From contig NZ_JAMTCT010000001.1 in the NCBI RefSeq assembly GCF_024171995.1, positions 705,568 to 769,567 on the forward strand: DNA of 64,000 nucleotides. The letters run 5' to 3'. Source of the DNA: Promicromonospora umidemergens (GTDB lineage: Bacteria; Actinomycetota; Actinomycetes; Actinomycetales; Cellulomonadaceae). Below are positions 47,295 to 56,362 of this stretch, one piece after another. The notes under the pieces were generated by a model. That model did not search any database. It was given only the letters and a program-made list of their open reading frames with translations, and was not told the DNA's origin. Numbering within the stretch: the first letter of the stretch is position 1; every line of letters begins with the position of its first letter. The translations under genes were made by a program, and so were the position numbers.

Positions 47295-48269
47295 CTAGAT
47301 GCCGAGCGGGTCCGGGCCTGGTGCGGCTGGCCGACCAGGTGGTGGCGGAGTGGAGGGCCGCCCCCGTGTCGGTCGTACGTGGGCTGTCGTCTCGTGGTGG
47401 ATGGCTGCGTCGGTGATCACGTCCAGGACGTCGCTCAGGTGCGGTTCGAAGTTCCCGTTCGCGGGTGCCACGGTCGTCAGGTCAGGATCGATCGGGTCCG
47501 GGACGATGGTCCCCAGGGCGAACCAGGGTTCGTTCGCGTAGCAGGCATTGATGAGCATGTCCGGCCGGCCATGGACATGAACCGGACTGCGATCGATGAA
47601 CGGCAGTCCGCTGGCCGGGTGGCTGGGCTCTCGCCGCCGTAGGAGGAGCAGATCGGCAGGACTGTCCTGGAACGGTCCCGCCCGCAGGGCGGACGCGGGC
47701 AGACGGACGGCGCCGAGCAGGTCAGCGTGCTGGGCGATCGATCGGCGTGGCTCGGCGTCGGTCCCGTCCAGCAGTTGCCGGTGGGCCAGCGCGACCAGCA
47801 GCCCGCCGGGCCGCAGCCAGGACAGTGCGATCCGGATCATCCGGTGATGCTCCAAGGCGATGTCGATCTGGTTGGACCTGTCCAGGAATCTGGTGTCGGC
47901 GTAGGGCAGGTTGGCGATCATGACGTCCGAGCCGACCGGGGCATTGGTGGCGGCTGGTTCCAGCCTTAGGTCTGGGTGGGGCCACTGGTCGGCCTGAGGC
48001 AGGCCGGCGCTCAGAACGAGGCCGGCCTCGCCGGGGCCGACTGCCTGCGCGGTCCGGGGTGTGCCCGGTGGGTGACCGGCTAGCAGGTCCGCGTCCTGTC
48101 CGACTGCCAACAGCCGACCGGAGGTGTATCCGAGGGATTTGATCTGTGCCCACAGATGGATGGCGATCTTCATGTGCGCGTCCGTGGTCGGCGCTCTGAC
48201 GTGCCAGTCGTGGGCGATCTCGTCCAGTGCCTTAAGTCGGGCGGATTCATCGCTGTCGGCGCTCTGCAT
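47295..48269 (-). CDS. degenerate N6-adenine methylase-like protein
   Basis: The 324-residue product resembles the methyltransferase part of large phage/plasmid helicase-methylase proteins: VMIANLPYADTRFLDRSNQIDIA in place of the catalytic NPPY region, then LSWLRPGGLLVALAHRQLLDG and ADLLGAVRLPASALR. The first Pro of NPPY is Leu (NLPY), and the SAM-binding Gly motif is weak, so it may be inactive. It is also much shorter than the usual multidomain family and lacks the helicase. GAGGA precedes ATG at 48269. Confidence 0.55.
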   Translation of the reverse strand: MQSADSDESARLKALDEIAHDWHVRAPTTDAHMKIAIHLWAQIKSLGYTSGRLLAVGQDADLLAGHPPGTPRTAQAVGPGEAGLVLSAGLPQADQWPHPDLRLEPAATNAPVGSDVMIANLPYADTRFLDRSNQIDIALEHHRMIRIALSWLRPGGLLVALAHRQLLDGTDAEPRRSIAQHADLLGAVRLPASALRAGPFQDSPADLLLLRRREPSHPASGLPFIDRSPVHVHGRPDMLINACYANEPWFALGTIVPDPIDPDLTTVAPANGNFEPHLSDVLDVITDAAIHHETTAHVRPTRGRPSTPPPPGRPAAPGPDPLGI

Positions 48270-48441
48270 GATGGTCCTCGCTTTCCTCCGGCGGTCGCGT
48301 CTGTCGGCCGTTCTGGGTTGGTCGGACAGTTGGAAGTGGTTATCGCTGGGATCGGCTCACTGGTTGGACGCGCGGCCTGTTGGTGCAGCCGGGTGGCCGC
48401 AGTGTCGGGAGCCACACGGTCGGCCTGCTCGGTGGGTAGGG

Positions 48442-49536
48442 CTAAGGGCTCGGGAGGCCGGGCCCGGTACCTGGGGGTGTCGTGTCATCTGCTCGGGCGG
48501 ATCGTGGCGGAATGCTGGTTGCTCGGCGAGGGCGCTGGTGCTTGGTGAGGCGTCCGCTGCGCTGAGCTGTCTGGGTGGCGTCGACCTGTTTCGGATTCCG
48601 GCGGGCTGTGCGCACGATGATTTGGCGCAGATAGTCGGGATGGATCTGCCGCTCGATCGCGGTCGAGACGAGTGCGGTCAGCGGCTTGAACGGTTCAGCG
48701 TGCAGCAGGAGCCTCAGGACTGGTCGTCTGGGCCAGTGCGTCAGGAACGCGGCAGTGGCCGCGGTGATCGCGAGGGCTGGTCGTTGTGGTGCTGGGGCTG
48801 CACGGAAGGTGCGGACCAATACTTGGGTGCGTGCGTGGTGTTGCCGGCTGGTGACGGTGTGCATGAGCACCGCGTCCTGGACAGTGATGTCGGAGCTGAT
48901 CAGGTGTGCCAGGACCTGCATCTGGGCCGGGTCTTCGGGCCGGCCCGCGGACAGGCGCTTCAAGGCTCGCAGCGCGATACGGGTTCGTGCGCGCGGCGAG
49001 CAGTGCGCCGTCGAGGTGCTCCTGTTCGGTTCGAGTCCGTCGAACAAGGGAGTGGGCAGGGGGTCTGTCGGATTCAGCGTCTGGTCCAACGCTCTGGCAG
49101 TCACGGTGAGCTCGGACAGGTCGGTAGCGAGGACGCCCTGCGGGAGCGGGTGGTCGGCTCCCCAACCGTCGGCGGTCAGGGCTTGGGTTCGCCAGGTGTC
49201 GTCCTGCGCGTGGATCTGGCCCGGGGTGACGGGGAAGTGGCCGTGAAGCGCGTTGGCGAGCCACGCGGCCCGGCCCTGGCCTGGCGGGCCGTACTCGATC
49301 ACCAGCATCCGGGATATCTCGTCTTGACGCTCCAAGCTGTTTGCCACTTGATACGCCAGATCGTTGGCCACGTTGTGATGTGGGAGGTCCGGATTCCACT
49401 GGACTGTGGTGTGTGCGGTCGTCCGCCCGTCGCGGTCGAAGGCCGCCACGGCAAGGTCCGGGTCGGTCAGTTCGCGGCCCACCCAGGACCGCAGGTGTGC
49501 GAGGTACTGGCCGAGCTCTTCTTGTAGGTCATCCAT
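48442..49536 (-). CDS. hypothetical element protein, DUF4192-like
   Basis: A 364-residue soluble protein. The first half (LAVAAFDRDGRTT, LVIEYGPPGQGRAAWLANAL, DTWRTQALTADGWG) recalls DUF4192 proteins of actinobacteria and their plasmids, but the match is weak. The second half is helical (RIALRALKRLSAGRPEDPAQMQVLAHLI) with a basic C-terminus. GAGAGGA precedes the ATG. Function is unknown. Confidence 0.5.
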   Translation of the reverse strand: MDDLQEELGQYLAHLRSWVGRELTDPDLAVAAFDRDGRTTAHTTVQWNPDLPHHNVANDLAYQVANSLERQDEISRMLVIEYGPPGQGRAAWLANALHGHFPVTPGQIHAQDDTWRTQALTADGWGADHPLPQGVLATDLSELTVTARALDQTLNPTDPLPTPLFDGLEPNRSTSTAHCSPRARTRIALRALKRLSAGRPEDPAQMQVLAHLISSDITVQDAVLMHTVTSRQHHARTQVLVRTFRAAPAPQRPALAITAATAAFLTHWPRRPVLRLLLHAEPFKPLTALVSTAIERQIHPDYLRQIIVRTARRNPKQVDATQTAQRSGRLTKHQRPRRATSIPPRSARADDTTPPGTGPGLPSP

Positions 49537-49794
49537 CTAGACTGTCCTCTCGCGTAGGGCTGTTGCCGGTTCACGTACGGGTGGCTGAACGTCCGCCTGT
49601 GATCCTGAGGACCCCGCGCGAGACAGGTGGGCGCCGGGGACCGCGCCCGGTCACAACGGTGTGGTCTGGCTCAGAACCAGGGCGCCTCCGGAACGCCTCA
49701 GGTCTCCCGAGCGTGTTGGGCAGGATCGGATGAGAACAGGCCCGTGCCGCGGCGTTGGGTACGTCGTCGGGCCACCCGGGCGCGCGATTGGTCC

Positions 49795-49905
49795 GCGTGT
49801 GGCGTGTAGGGCAGCGGTGGGCAGGCGGACGGCTCCGAGTAGTTTGGTAGCGCCATGCATCTTGAACTGGATCTGTCGGTCGGGGTGGTCCAGAAATCTG
49901 CTGGA
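49795..49905 (-). pseudogene. fragment of a second methylase-like gene
   Basis: The minus strand encodes SRFLDHPDRQIQF directly followed by ATKLLGAVRLPTAALHATRG. These two pieces match TRFLDRSNQIDIA and ADLLGAVRLPASALRAG of the protein at 47295-48269, with the intervening 40 or so residues lost. It is a decayed paralogue lying just outside the IS21 left end. Confidence 0.6.
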
Positions 49906-49960
49906 GACCAGGGCCCCGCGGGCCTGCGGTGCGCCTGTTCGGGGGCGCGCAGGGAGTACC

Positions 49961-50012
49961 TGGCTACGGAGGTGAGAACGGGGAGCGTTTGGAGCCCTGT
50001 TTGAGGAGCGGT
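49961..50012 (+). repeat. IS21 left terminal inverted repeat
   Basis: Begins TGGCTACGGAGGTGA and contains GGAGCGTTTGGAGCC and GGAGCGGT blocks; pairs with 53065-53116. Another GGAGCGGTT copy follows inside, giving the multiple transposase sites usual in IS21. Confidence 0.88.
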
Positions 50013-50225
50013 AGACGCTCTCGGGGCCGGTTGTGGAGGTGAGTTTCAGGAGCGGTTGGTGGGGTCCGGGATTCCGCCGTGGTGTGCGGATCATGGCTCC
50101 GTCCCGGGCGGCGTCAAGGCCCTTCGGCCCCTGCGGGGTGGCCTGCGGCCAGCCTGGACTCCGTCCGTGCCGTCATGTTGGGCAGGGAGCGGCGGAATCC
50201 CTCGTCCTGCGGCTGCCGGGAGAGG

Positions 50226-50438
50226 TCAGAACGGTGGGTCGTCGGGGTTTGGGTCTTCGTCGCTGACGGTGTCGCCGGGGCTGGGCTGCCAGTCGGGGTT
50301 GATCGTGCCGTCGGGCAGGAAGAAGTCTTCGGGCCAGGGCGCAAGGTTGCCGTTCTCGTCCCACCAGCCGGTGTAGTAGTCTGCGGCGGCGCGCTGGTCG
50401 GCGTTCCAGTGCTGGGGCACTGGCGAGAGTGAGCCCAT
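50226..50438 (-). CDS. small acidic protein carried inside IS21
   Basis: A 70-residue acidic, Trp/Pro-rich product (DYYTGWWDENGN, PDGTINPDWQPSPGD). Its ATG overlaps the istB stop (TGATG) so it is co-translated with istB. No family is recognised. The position inside the inverted repeats makes it a passenger gene or a late-read remnant. Confidence 0.5.
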   Translation of the reverse strand: MGSLSPVPQHWNADQRAAADYYTGWWDENGNLAPWPEDFFLPDGTINPDWQPSPGDTVSDEDPNPDDPPF

Positions 50439-51286
50439 CAGGCGCCTGTGGCGGGTTCCTTGCCGCGCTGGTCGCGGGAGTGCGCGAGGCGGTAGGAGTC
50501 GGTGCCGGTCTCGATGATCGCGCCGTTGAACGTGAGCCGGTCCACGATCGCGGCGCAGAGCCTCGGGTCGGTGAAGGTCTTGGTCCAGCCCGCGAAGGAC
50601 TCGTTCGACGCGATCGCGACCGAGGCTTTCTCCTCGCGTTCGGTCAGGACCTGGAAGAGGAGCTCGGCGCCGCGGCGGTCCAGCTCCATATAGCCGAGCT
50701 CATCAATACAGAGCAGATCGACGCGTCCGTAGCGGGCGATGGTCTTGGTCAGGGTCATCTCGTCGGCGGCCTCGGCCAGCTCGTTCGCCAGCCGGGTAGC
50801 CAGCGTGTACTTGACTCGGAACCCGTTCATCGCGGCCTCGGTCCCGAGTGCGATGAGCAGGTGGGACTTGCCGGTCCCGGAGTCCCCGATCAGGCACAAC
50901 GGCTCGCCGCGGCGGATCCAGTCGCAGGTGGCCAAAGTGTTGACGGCCGCGGGGTCGATGTTCGGGTTCGCGTCGAAGTCGAACTCGCGCAGCGTCTTGA
51001 TCCGGGGGAACGCGGCCGCCTTGATCCGGCGCTCCGAGCGGCGTCGGGCGCGGTCGTCGCACTCGGCCATGAGGAGCTCGGCGAGGAACCCGCGGTAGGT
51101 CATCTGCTCGCGGGCCGCGGCGTCGGCGTTCGTCTCGAAGTGGGTGCGGATCGTGGGCAGGCGCAGCATCCGGCAGGCCTGGTCGATCGCGGCGTCGGCG
51201 GCTTCCTCGGTCATGCCCCGCCGCCTGGGTGCCTTGCCCGTCTTCGGGTCCGTCTTCGGCTTCGCGGGCGGGGTCTGCGTCGTCAT
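50438..51286 (-). CDS. istB: IstB-like IS21 transposition helper ATPase
   Basis: The 282-residue AAA+ protein has Walker A GDSGTGKSH, Walker B LLCIDELGYMELDRRGAELLF and sensor IASNESFAGW, and matches IstB along its length. It loads and activates the IstA transposase on target DNA. It follows istA by 20 bp. Confidence 0.93.
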   Translation of the reverse strand: MTTQTPPAKPKTDPKTGKAPRRRGMTEEAADAAIDQACRMLRLPTIRTHFETNADAAAREQMTYRGFLAELLMAECDDRARRRSERRIKAAAFPRIKTLREFDFDANPNIDPAAVNTLATCDWIRRGEPLCLIGDSGTGKSHLLIALGTEAAMNGFRVKYTLATRLANELAEAADEMTLTKTIARYGRVDLLCIDELGYMELDRRGAELLFQVLTEREEKASVAIASNESFAGWTKTFTDPRLCAAIVDRLTFNGAIIETGTDSYRLAHSRDQRGKEPATGA

Positions 51287-51306
51287 CTTCGTCTCTCCTG
51301 TCGGGG

Positions 51307-53001
51307 TCAGCCGCCCGCTTGGTCCTCCCGGCCCCGCCGGCGGCTGGGCAGCAGGTCGTCGTACTTGCTCATGTCCGGCAGCGGGCGGGTGTCGTCGGGC
51401 AGCTGCTGGGTGCGTAGCCGGTGTTCGGTCAGCGAGGTCACGTTGTTCACCTGCCGGCGCAGGCAGCCGCGACTGGGCCCGGGTCCGGGCTCGCCGGTGC
51501 GGTGGGCGTCGGCAGCCTTGCGGGCTTCGAGGGCGACGCCGTCGGCGGTCAGCGCCCCGACAGTCAGCGCCGCGGCCAGGCCCGCGACGACATACTCGTG
51601 GGCCATGTGCCGGTGCAGGAGCAGGACGTCGATCAGCGCGCGGGTGCCCTCAGCATCGCCGTGGGCCTTGCGGGCCGCTTCCCACCAAGCGTCGTGGACC
51701 GGGGTGAACCTGCCCGCGGCGCGCGCCTGTTCCAGCGCGGTCGCTCCGGGCATGGCGCCGGGTTTGCGGATCAGGGCTTCGAGGTAGTGGTCCAGTTCCA
51801 AGCGGGCCTCCATCTTCCCTGGCAGGCGTTCGTGCCGGGCGATCTGGGTGCGCCCGTCGTAGACGATCAGGTCCGAGGCGCGCAGCAGGATCGAGACCTT
51901 CCTGCCGGCGAACCGCACGGGCACCGAGTACCGGTTGGTGCGCATGTTGATCTGGGCGTAGCGGTCGACCCGCTGGTGAGACCACCGCCCGGTCTCGAAC
52001 TCTTCCTCGGGCAGCGGCGCGAGCAAGGGCTGTTCGATGGCGAACATCTCACCGACGGTCCGGGCCCGCCCACCGATCCGGCGGGCGTCGTCGCCCTGGT
52101 CCCAGGCGTCGACCATCTCGTTCAGCTCGGCCAGGGAGGCGACTTTGGGGACCGGGACGAAGTGGTTGCGGCGGAACCAGCCGACCTGTCCCTCGACCCC
52201 GCCCTTCTCGTGAGCGCCTTCCAGGCCGGGCTGGCAGTAGAACGCGTCCAGCCCGTAATGCGAGCGGAACAGCGTCCACCGCTCGGTCTCCTTACGGGCA
52301 CGGGAGAAACCGAGCACGCTCGCGATGGCGGCCTTGAGGTTGTCGTAACGGACCTTGCCGATCGGCAGCCCGCCCAGCACCCTGAAGGCATGGACGTGTC
52401 CTTCCAGGAACGCCTCCTGCCCGGCCGAGGCGAACACCTGGTGCACCGCCTTGCCCGAGAACGACATCCGCAGCGAGAACAACGAGCAGACCACCAGCCT
52501 GCCAGCCAGCTCGACCGTGACGTCACCAAAGTCGACCTCGGCCTCCGCACCGGGCACGTGGGTCTGCGGGATAAACGTGCGCGAAGGCCCCAACCCGGCC
52601 TCGACCCGGATCTCCTCACGACGCTCCGCGACGTACTTCTTCACGATGAAGTACGAGACATCCGCGTCGTGCTCGTCCCGCAGCCGGTCAAAGATCCGCA
52701 TGGCCGTATGCCGCTGCTTGCGCGGAGCCTTCAGGTCCGCGCGCAGCCACTCATCAACCAGGGACTTGAACTCGTCCAGCCTCGACCCACGAGGCGGCAT
52801 GGGACGCCGCTGCCTGGGCCAGGCCGAATCCAGCGCAGCCTGAACCGTCTCGAACGAGACGTGGTACCTGCGCTGCAACTCCCGCTTGGAGATCCCGGCA
52901 CGGTAGTCCCGCCGGATCCCCGCGAACACCTGTGCCCGCGACTCCGCGGCCATCTGCGATCCGTCCGCCGCTCCGTGGCCCCCTGCCGTCCCATCGTGCA
53001 C
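51307..53001 (-). CDS. istA: IS21-family transposase IstA
   Basis: The 564-residue transposase has an N-terminal helix-turn-helix (RRDYRAGISKRELQRRYHVS), a DDE integrase core with D in AEVDFGDVTVE, D in VRYDNLKAA and E in EGAHEKGGVEGQVGWF, and a C-terminal IstA domain (MRTNRYSVPVRFAGRKVSI). It looks intact. It is expressed toward istB within the 52-bp ends. Confidence 0.93.
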   Translation of the reverse strand: MHDGTAGGHGAADGSQMAAESRAQVFAGIRRDYRAGISKRELQRRYHVSFETVQAALDSAWPRQRRPMPPRGSRLDEFKSLVDEWLRADLKAPRKQRHTAMRIFDRLRDEHDADVSYFIVKKYVAERREEIRVEAGLGPSRTFIPQTHVPGAEAEVDFGDVTVELAGRLVVCSLFSLRMSFSGKAVHQVFASAGQEAFLEGHVHAFRVLGGLPIGKVRYDNLKAAIASVLGFSRARKETERWTLFRSHYGLDAFYCQPGLEGAHEKGGVEGQVGWFRRNHFVPVPKVASLAELNEMVDAWDQGDDARRIGGRARTVGEMFAIEQPLLAPLPEEEFETGRWSHQRVDRYAQINMRTNRYSVPVRFAGRKVSILLRASDLIVYDGRTQIARHERLPGKMEARLELDHYLEALIRKPGAMPGATALEQARAAGRFTPVHDAWWEAARKAHGDAEGTRALIDVLLLHRHMAHEYVVAGLAAALTVGALTADGVALEARKAADAHRTGEPGPGPSRGCLRRQVNNVTSLTEHRLRTQQLPDDTRPLPDMSKYDDLLPSRRRGREDQAGG

Positions 53002-53039
53002 CCGCGAGCCCCGTTACGCGCGACCGCTCCTGGAACTCA

Positions 53040-53519
53040 TCACCACAGACTTCCGCCAGAACCGACCGCTCCTGAAACTCGGCTCCAAACGCTCCCGAAA
53101 GTCACCTCCGTAGCCACGGGGCGTTCCATGACGTTCTGAGCCGGGGTGTTTGCCTGGTTGTAGATCCGCAGCGACTCGGTCAGTGCCCGCCCGAGCAGGG
53201 TGATCGCGCGGTCGGCACTGGCCAGCGGGACGTGGAGCAGATCGGCGACACCGCTGGCCGTCAGCGGTTGCTGGCCACGGCCTCGCACGGTGTAGGTGGC
53301 GCCATGAACCGCGAACCGCACGGTGTACGGGACGCTGGTCACTGGCCGGTAGGCGTGGATCACGGCCGCGTGCATCGGACCGCTGGATCCCTCGCCGTGG
53401 AACCGAAACTCGTCGAACTCGACATGATCGGGATCCAGGCCGGGCAAGAACTCGATCGCGTCCAACGCCCGCACCACCGGCAGGTCCCACAGCTCGGGCG
53501 GCTTCTTATCGTCGTTCAT
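53040..53519 (-). CDS. element protein truncated by IS21
   Basis: A 159-codon frame starts MNDDKKPPELWDLPVV after GGAGCATGCG. The genuine part ends at about residue 134 (NVMERP), where the IS21 end begins at 53116; the last 25 residues are read from the IS itself. The genuine part has a helix-turn-helix-like piece (TASGVADLLHVPLASADRAITLLGRAL). No family is recognised and the 3' part of the gene was not found on the other side of the IS. Confidence 0.6.
   Translation of the reverse strand: MNDDKKPPELWDLPVVRALDAIEFLPGLDPDHVEFDEFRFHGEGSSGPMHAAVIHAYRPVTSVPYTVRFAVHGATYTVRGRGQQPLTASGVADLLHVPLASADRAITLLGRALTESLRIYNQANTPAQNVMERPVATEVTFGSVWSRVSGAVGSGGSLW
53065..53116 (-). repeat. IS21 right terminal inverted repeat
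   Basis: Complement of the left end over 52 bases with mismatches in two spacers; ends ...CCTCCGTAGCCA at 53116. Confidence 0.88.
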
Positions 53520-53574
53520 CGCATGCTCCAGGGGCTCGGCGTGCCGGTCGTCCGGGTGTGACCGTGCTCGGGGG

Positions 53575-54600
53575 TTAGAGCGGGATCATGGCCGCTGAGA
53601 GGGGTGGGCCGGGCTCTGGGGGCCGGGGCATCGACGGGTCGTGCCGGGAGGAGCGATCTCCCGCCACGGCCGACGGTGTCGCGGGGCGTGGGGCGGTGAT
53701 CAGGTTCATGACGTCACTCCCGTGCGTGATCATCCGTGCCGTGTGCTGGCGCAGCAGCTCGTTGGTGCCGCCACTGCCGGGGCTGGTGATCTCGCCGGGA
53801 ACCGCTCCGACGGGGCGAGCCAGGCGTAGGGCCTCGTGAGCGATCTTCAGGGCGGGGGAGCGGTGCCCGGACTCGGTCACGACGACGGCGTCGGACAATG
53901 CGGCGACGAGCCGGTTACGCAGCGCAAGCCGGTCGAGGCTGCTCTTCTGGCCCGGAGGGTCAGCGCTGACCAGTACCCCGCCGTCGGTGGTGATCCAGTG
54001 AAACAGTCCGGCGTTGCTGCTGGGGTAGGGGTGGTCCAGCCCGCCGGGAAGCACTGCGACGCACCTTCCCTCACCCGCCGCGGTCCCGATGGCGGCCGCG
54101 GTGTCGATGCCCTGACCGCCCGCGGTGACGACGGTGACGCCCCGCATCGCGAGATCGGTCGCCAGATCGCGGGTGACGCGCTGGCCGTAGTCGGTCGGCA
54201 CCCGGTGCCCGACCACGGCGACGCGCGGCTGCCGGTCGACCAGCACCGAGGGATTTCCGAGCGTCCACAGGACCAGGGGGTGGGCCGTGGTATCACCGGC
54301 CAGGGCGGGCCAGCCCGGGTCTGACGGGATCAGGGTGCCGAGCCCGAGATCCCGCGTCTGCGACAGGACATCGTTCACACCGGCCAGGTCCAGGCGCTGG
54401 GTGATGCGGTCTAGCCACTGGGCTACGTGCTGGTTGGGGTCGATCGCGCCGGCGAACTGGTGAACCGTGTCGAGCGCGCCCTGCTCGGCGACCAGCCGGG
54501 CGGCGAGCTCGTCGCCCGGCACGCAGCCGAGTGCCAGGATGATCCGCGCCGTGCGCTCGTCCGTGGCCATGTTTGCGATCTCGTCGATGTCCTGGCTCAT
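53575..54600 (-). CDS. DprA/SMF-like SLOG-domain protein 1
   Basis: A 341-residue protein with an N-terminal helical part and the SMF/DprA Rossmann domain (about 95-300): LIPSDPGWPALAGD, VAVVGHRVPTDYGQRV, VVTAGGQGIDTAAAIG, VLPGGLDHPYPSSNAGLF, VLVSADPPGQ and AVPGEITSPGSGGTNELL. DprA proteins bind single-stranded DNA and load RecA; element-borne copies may protect incoming strands or sense nucleotides. AGGGGG precedes the ATG at 54600. It sits directly after a paralogue, 138 bp apart, on the same strand. Confidence 0.85.
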   Translation of the reverse strand: MSQDIDEIANMATDERTARIILALGCVPGDELAARLVAEQGALDTVHQFAGAIDPNQHVAQWLDRITQRLDLAGVNDVLSQTRDLGLGTLIPSDPGWPALAGDTTAHPLVLWTLGNPSVLVDRQPRVAVVGHRVPTDYGQRVTRDLATDLAMRGVTVVTAGGQGIDTAAAIGTAAGEGRCVAVLPGGLDHPYPSSNAGLFHWITTDGGVLVSADPPGQKSSLDRLALRNRLVAALSDAVVVTESGHRSPALKIAHEALRLARPVGAVPGEITSPGSGGTNELLRQHTARMITHGSDVMNLITAPRPATPSAVAGDRSSRHDPSMPRPPEPGPPLSAAMIPL

Positions 54601-54738
54601 GCTGTGCCCCCTTCGGTGGTGTGTTCTGGTAGAAACCAGGTGCCTCCGCACCGCCACGCCTTGACGCCCCTGGACAACTGGCGCCTGGGCCGGATCGGCA
54701 GGTGCGTGCAGACAGGGGGACTCCGCGGGCGCTACGGG

Positions 54739-55761
54739 TCAGAGCGTGGGCTCGGTGGGTCGGCCTGGTGGGCCGGCGTCTGCGTATCCGGGCCGCGAGA
54801 GTGCGCGGTTGTGCACGTGGTGGGACGAGGCTGTGATTCGGGGTCCGACCGTGAGCAGTGCGACGGCGTCGCCGGAGTGGATGATCGCGTGCGCGGCGCG
54901 TTCGCGGAGCAGGCTGTTGACTCCGTCGCTGGCACTGCTGGTGACCGGACCGGGCACAGCACCCACGGGGCGGCCGATCCGGACGGCATGATGGGCGATG
55001 CCCAGCACGGATGTGCGGTGGCCCGCCTCCGTGAGGACCACAGCCCCGGACAGGGCTGCGATGAGCCGGTTGCGCATCAAGAACCGGGTCCGCCCAGGTC
55101 GCTGACCAGGTGGGTCGGCACTGACCAGTACGCCACCGTCGTCGGCGGCCCGTTCGAACAAGGCAGTATTGCTGGCAGGGAAGTGCTGGTCGAGGCCACC
55201 GGCCAGGGCCACCACGACCCGCCCGCCATGGGCCGACGCTGCTCCTAGGGCTGCGGTGCCGATCGCGTGCGACCCGCCGGTGACGACGGTGACACCCTGC
55301 TGGGCGAGTCCAGAGGCCAGATCGCGGGTGACCTTGACCCCGTAGTCGGTCCCGGCCCGAGACCCGACGACCGCGCACCGCGACGTGTACGGCGCGGCCA
55401 GGAGCATGGCGTCCCCCTGGGCCCACAGCGCCAACGGCACCGGTGCGGCGTCGGCTCGCGGGATCGGCCAGCCCGGATCGGACGGGATCACGACCTCCAG
55501 CCCGAGCCCTCGGGTCTGCCCCAGGACCGTCTCCAGCTTGTCGGGATCCAGGCGCTGCGCGATGGACTCGCGCCAGGCCCGCATCGGCAGCGTCTCGCCA
55601 GGCTTGGGCCCGGTGAGCATGTAGTGCAGCGTCTCGAGCGCGCCATGCCGTGCTACGGCCAGGGCAGCCAGATCGTCACCCGGCTGGCAACCCAGCGTCA
55701 GAGCGATCCGCGCCGTCCGGTCGTCCTCAGCAAGGTCGGCGACCCTGTCCAGCGTGTCCAT
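54739..55761 (-). CDS. DprA/SMF-like SLOG-domain protein 2
   Basis: The 340-residue paralogue of the next gene shares SDPGWPIP, VVGSRAGTDYGVKVTRDLASGL, VVTGGSHAIGTAALG, LAGGLDQHFPASNTALF, SADPPGQ and AVPGPVTSSASDG. It shares the same N-terminal start pattern (DxxxxxADLAEDDRTARIALTLGCQPGDDLAA). The pair probably arose by duplication, and the family Gly/Ser ligand loops differ between copies. GGAG precedes ATG at 55761. It lies 78 bp after the stop of the VirB4-like fragment. Confidence 0.85.
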   Translation of the reverse strand: MDTLDRVADLAEDDRTARIALTLGCQPGDDLAALAVARHGALETLHYMLTGPKPGETLPMRAWRESIAQRLDPDKLETVLGQTRGLGLEVVIPSDPGWPIPRADAAPVPLALWAQGDAMLLAAPYTSRCAVVGSRAGTDYGVKVTRDLASGLAQQGVTVVTGGSHAIGTAALGAASAHGGRVVVALAGGLDQHFPASNTALFERAADDGGVLVSADPPGQRPGRTRFLMRNRLIAALSGAVVLTEAGHRTSVLGIAHHAVRIGRPVGAVPGPVTSSASDGVNSLLRERAAHAIIHSGDAVALLTVGPRITASSHHVHNRALSRPGYADAGPPGRPTEPTL

Positions 55762-55839
55762 GGTGGTGCTCCGATCGGTACGGGAGTGCGTGGTCAGACG
55801 GGTCGCGCTCTGGCTGAGATCACCACTCACGGAATGTGT

Positions 55840-56362
55840 CTAGAGGGTTCCGCTGGCGCGGGTGCCGGTCTCGAAGAGCCGTGCTTCGTCGGGGTGGAGC
55901 TGGGCCTGAACCAGGAACGACCGGTTGCGGATGCGCCACAGGCCCTGGCCGAGACCGAGGGTGGGCAGGAGCGTGGTCTCGGTGCCGGTCAGGCCGAGGG
56001 CCTGGGCGGTGGTTCCGAGCTGGTCGGCTTCCTGCCGGTAGATGACCCGGGTCTCCGCGTTGGCCAGGAGCGAGGCGGCCAGAGAACGTTGCGCGGAACC
56101 GGCGTCACCGACGTTGTCCAGGTCGGACAGGCGGTGAAAGACGAGCATGTTCGCGATGCCGTAATGCCGGGCCAGGCGCCAGTGCGCGTCCATCCGGCGC
56201 AGCAGCGCCGGGTGGGCCATGAGGCGCCAGGCTTCGTCGTAGATGACCCAGCGCTGCCCGCCGTCGGGGTCAGCAAGTGCAGCTTCCAGCCACGCGGAGG
56301 CGCAGGTCATCAGGACGCTCAGCGCGTTGTTGTTCTCGGCTACTCGAGACAGGTCCAGACGA
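55840..56362 (-). pseudogene. C-terminal end of a VirB4/TraC-like conjugation ATPase
   Basis: The frame runs in from the IS256 end without a start and carries RLDLSRVAENNNALSVLM, then WVIYDEAWRLM (Walker B DE), the arginine-containing MLVFHRLSDLDNVGDAGS and a conserved C-terminus. This is the last 170 or so residues of the ATPase that powers type IV secretion in actinobacterial conjugative elements. The N-terminal two thirds, including Walker A, were lost at the IS256 insertion, so it is a non-functional remnant. Confidence 0.8.

Larger units (their letters stand above)
49961..53116 (-). mobile_element. IS21-family insertion sequence
   Basis: A 3156-bp element bounded by 52-bp imperfect inverted ends and carrying istA, istB and a small passenger frame. 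No direct target duplication is visible: flanks read AGTACC on the left and CGGGGC on the right. Confidence 0.88.
44440..56362. mobile_element. degraded integrative conjugative element (inferred span)
   Basis: Excisionase and tyrosine integrase at the left edge, element-type hypothetical genes, a methylase-like gene, tandem DprA-like genes and a VirB4-like ATPase end together point to an integrative conjugative element. It is interrupted by IS21 and cut by IS256. Attachment sites were not found, so the limits are approximate, and relaxase and most secretion genes are missing. Confidence 0.5.
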
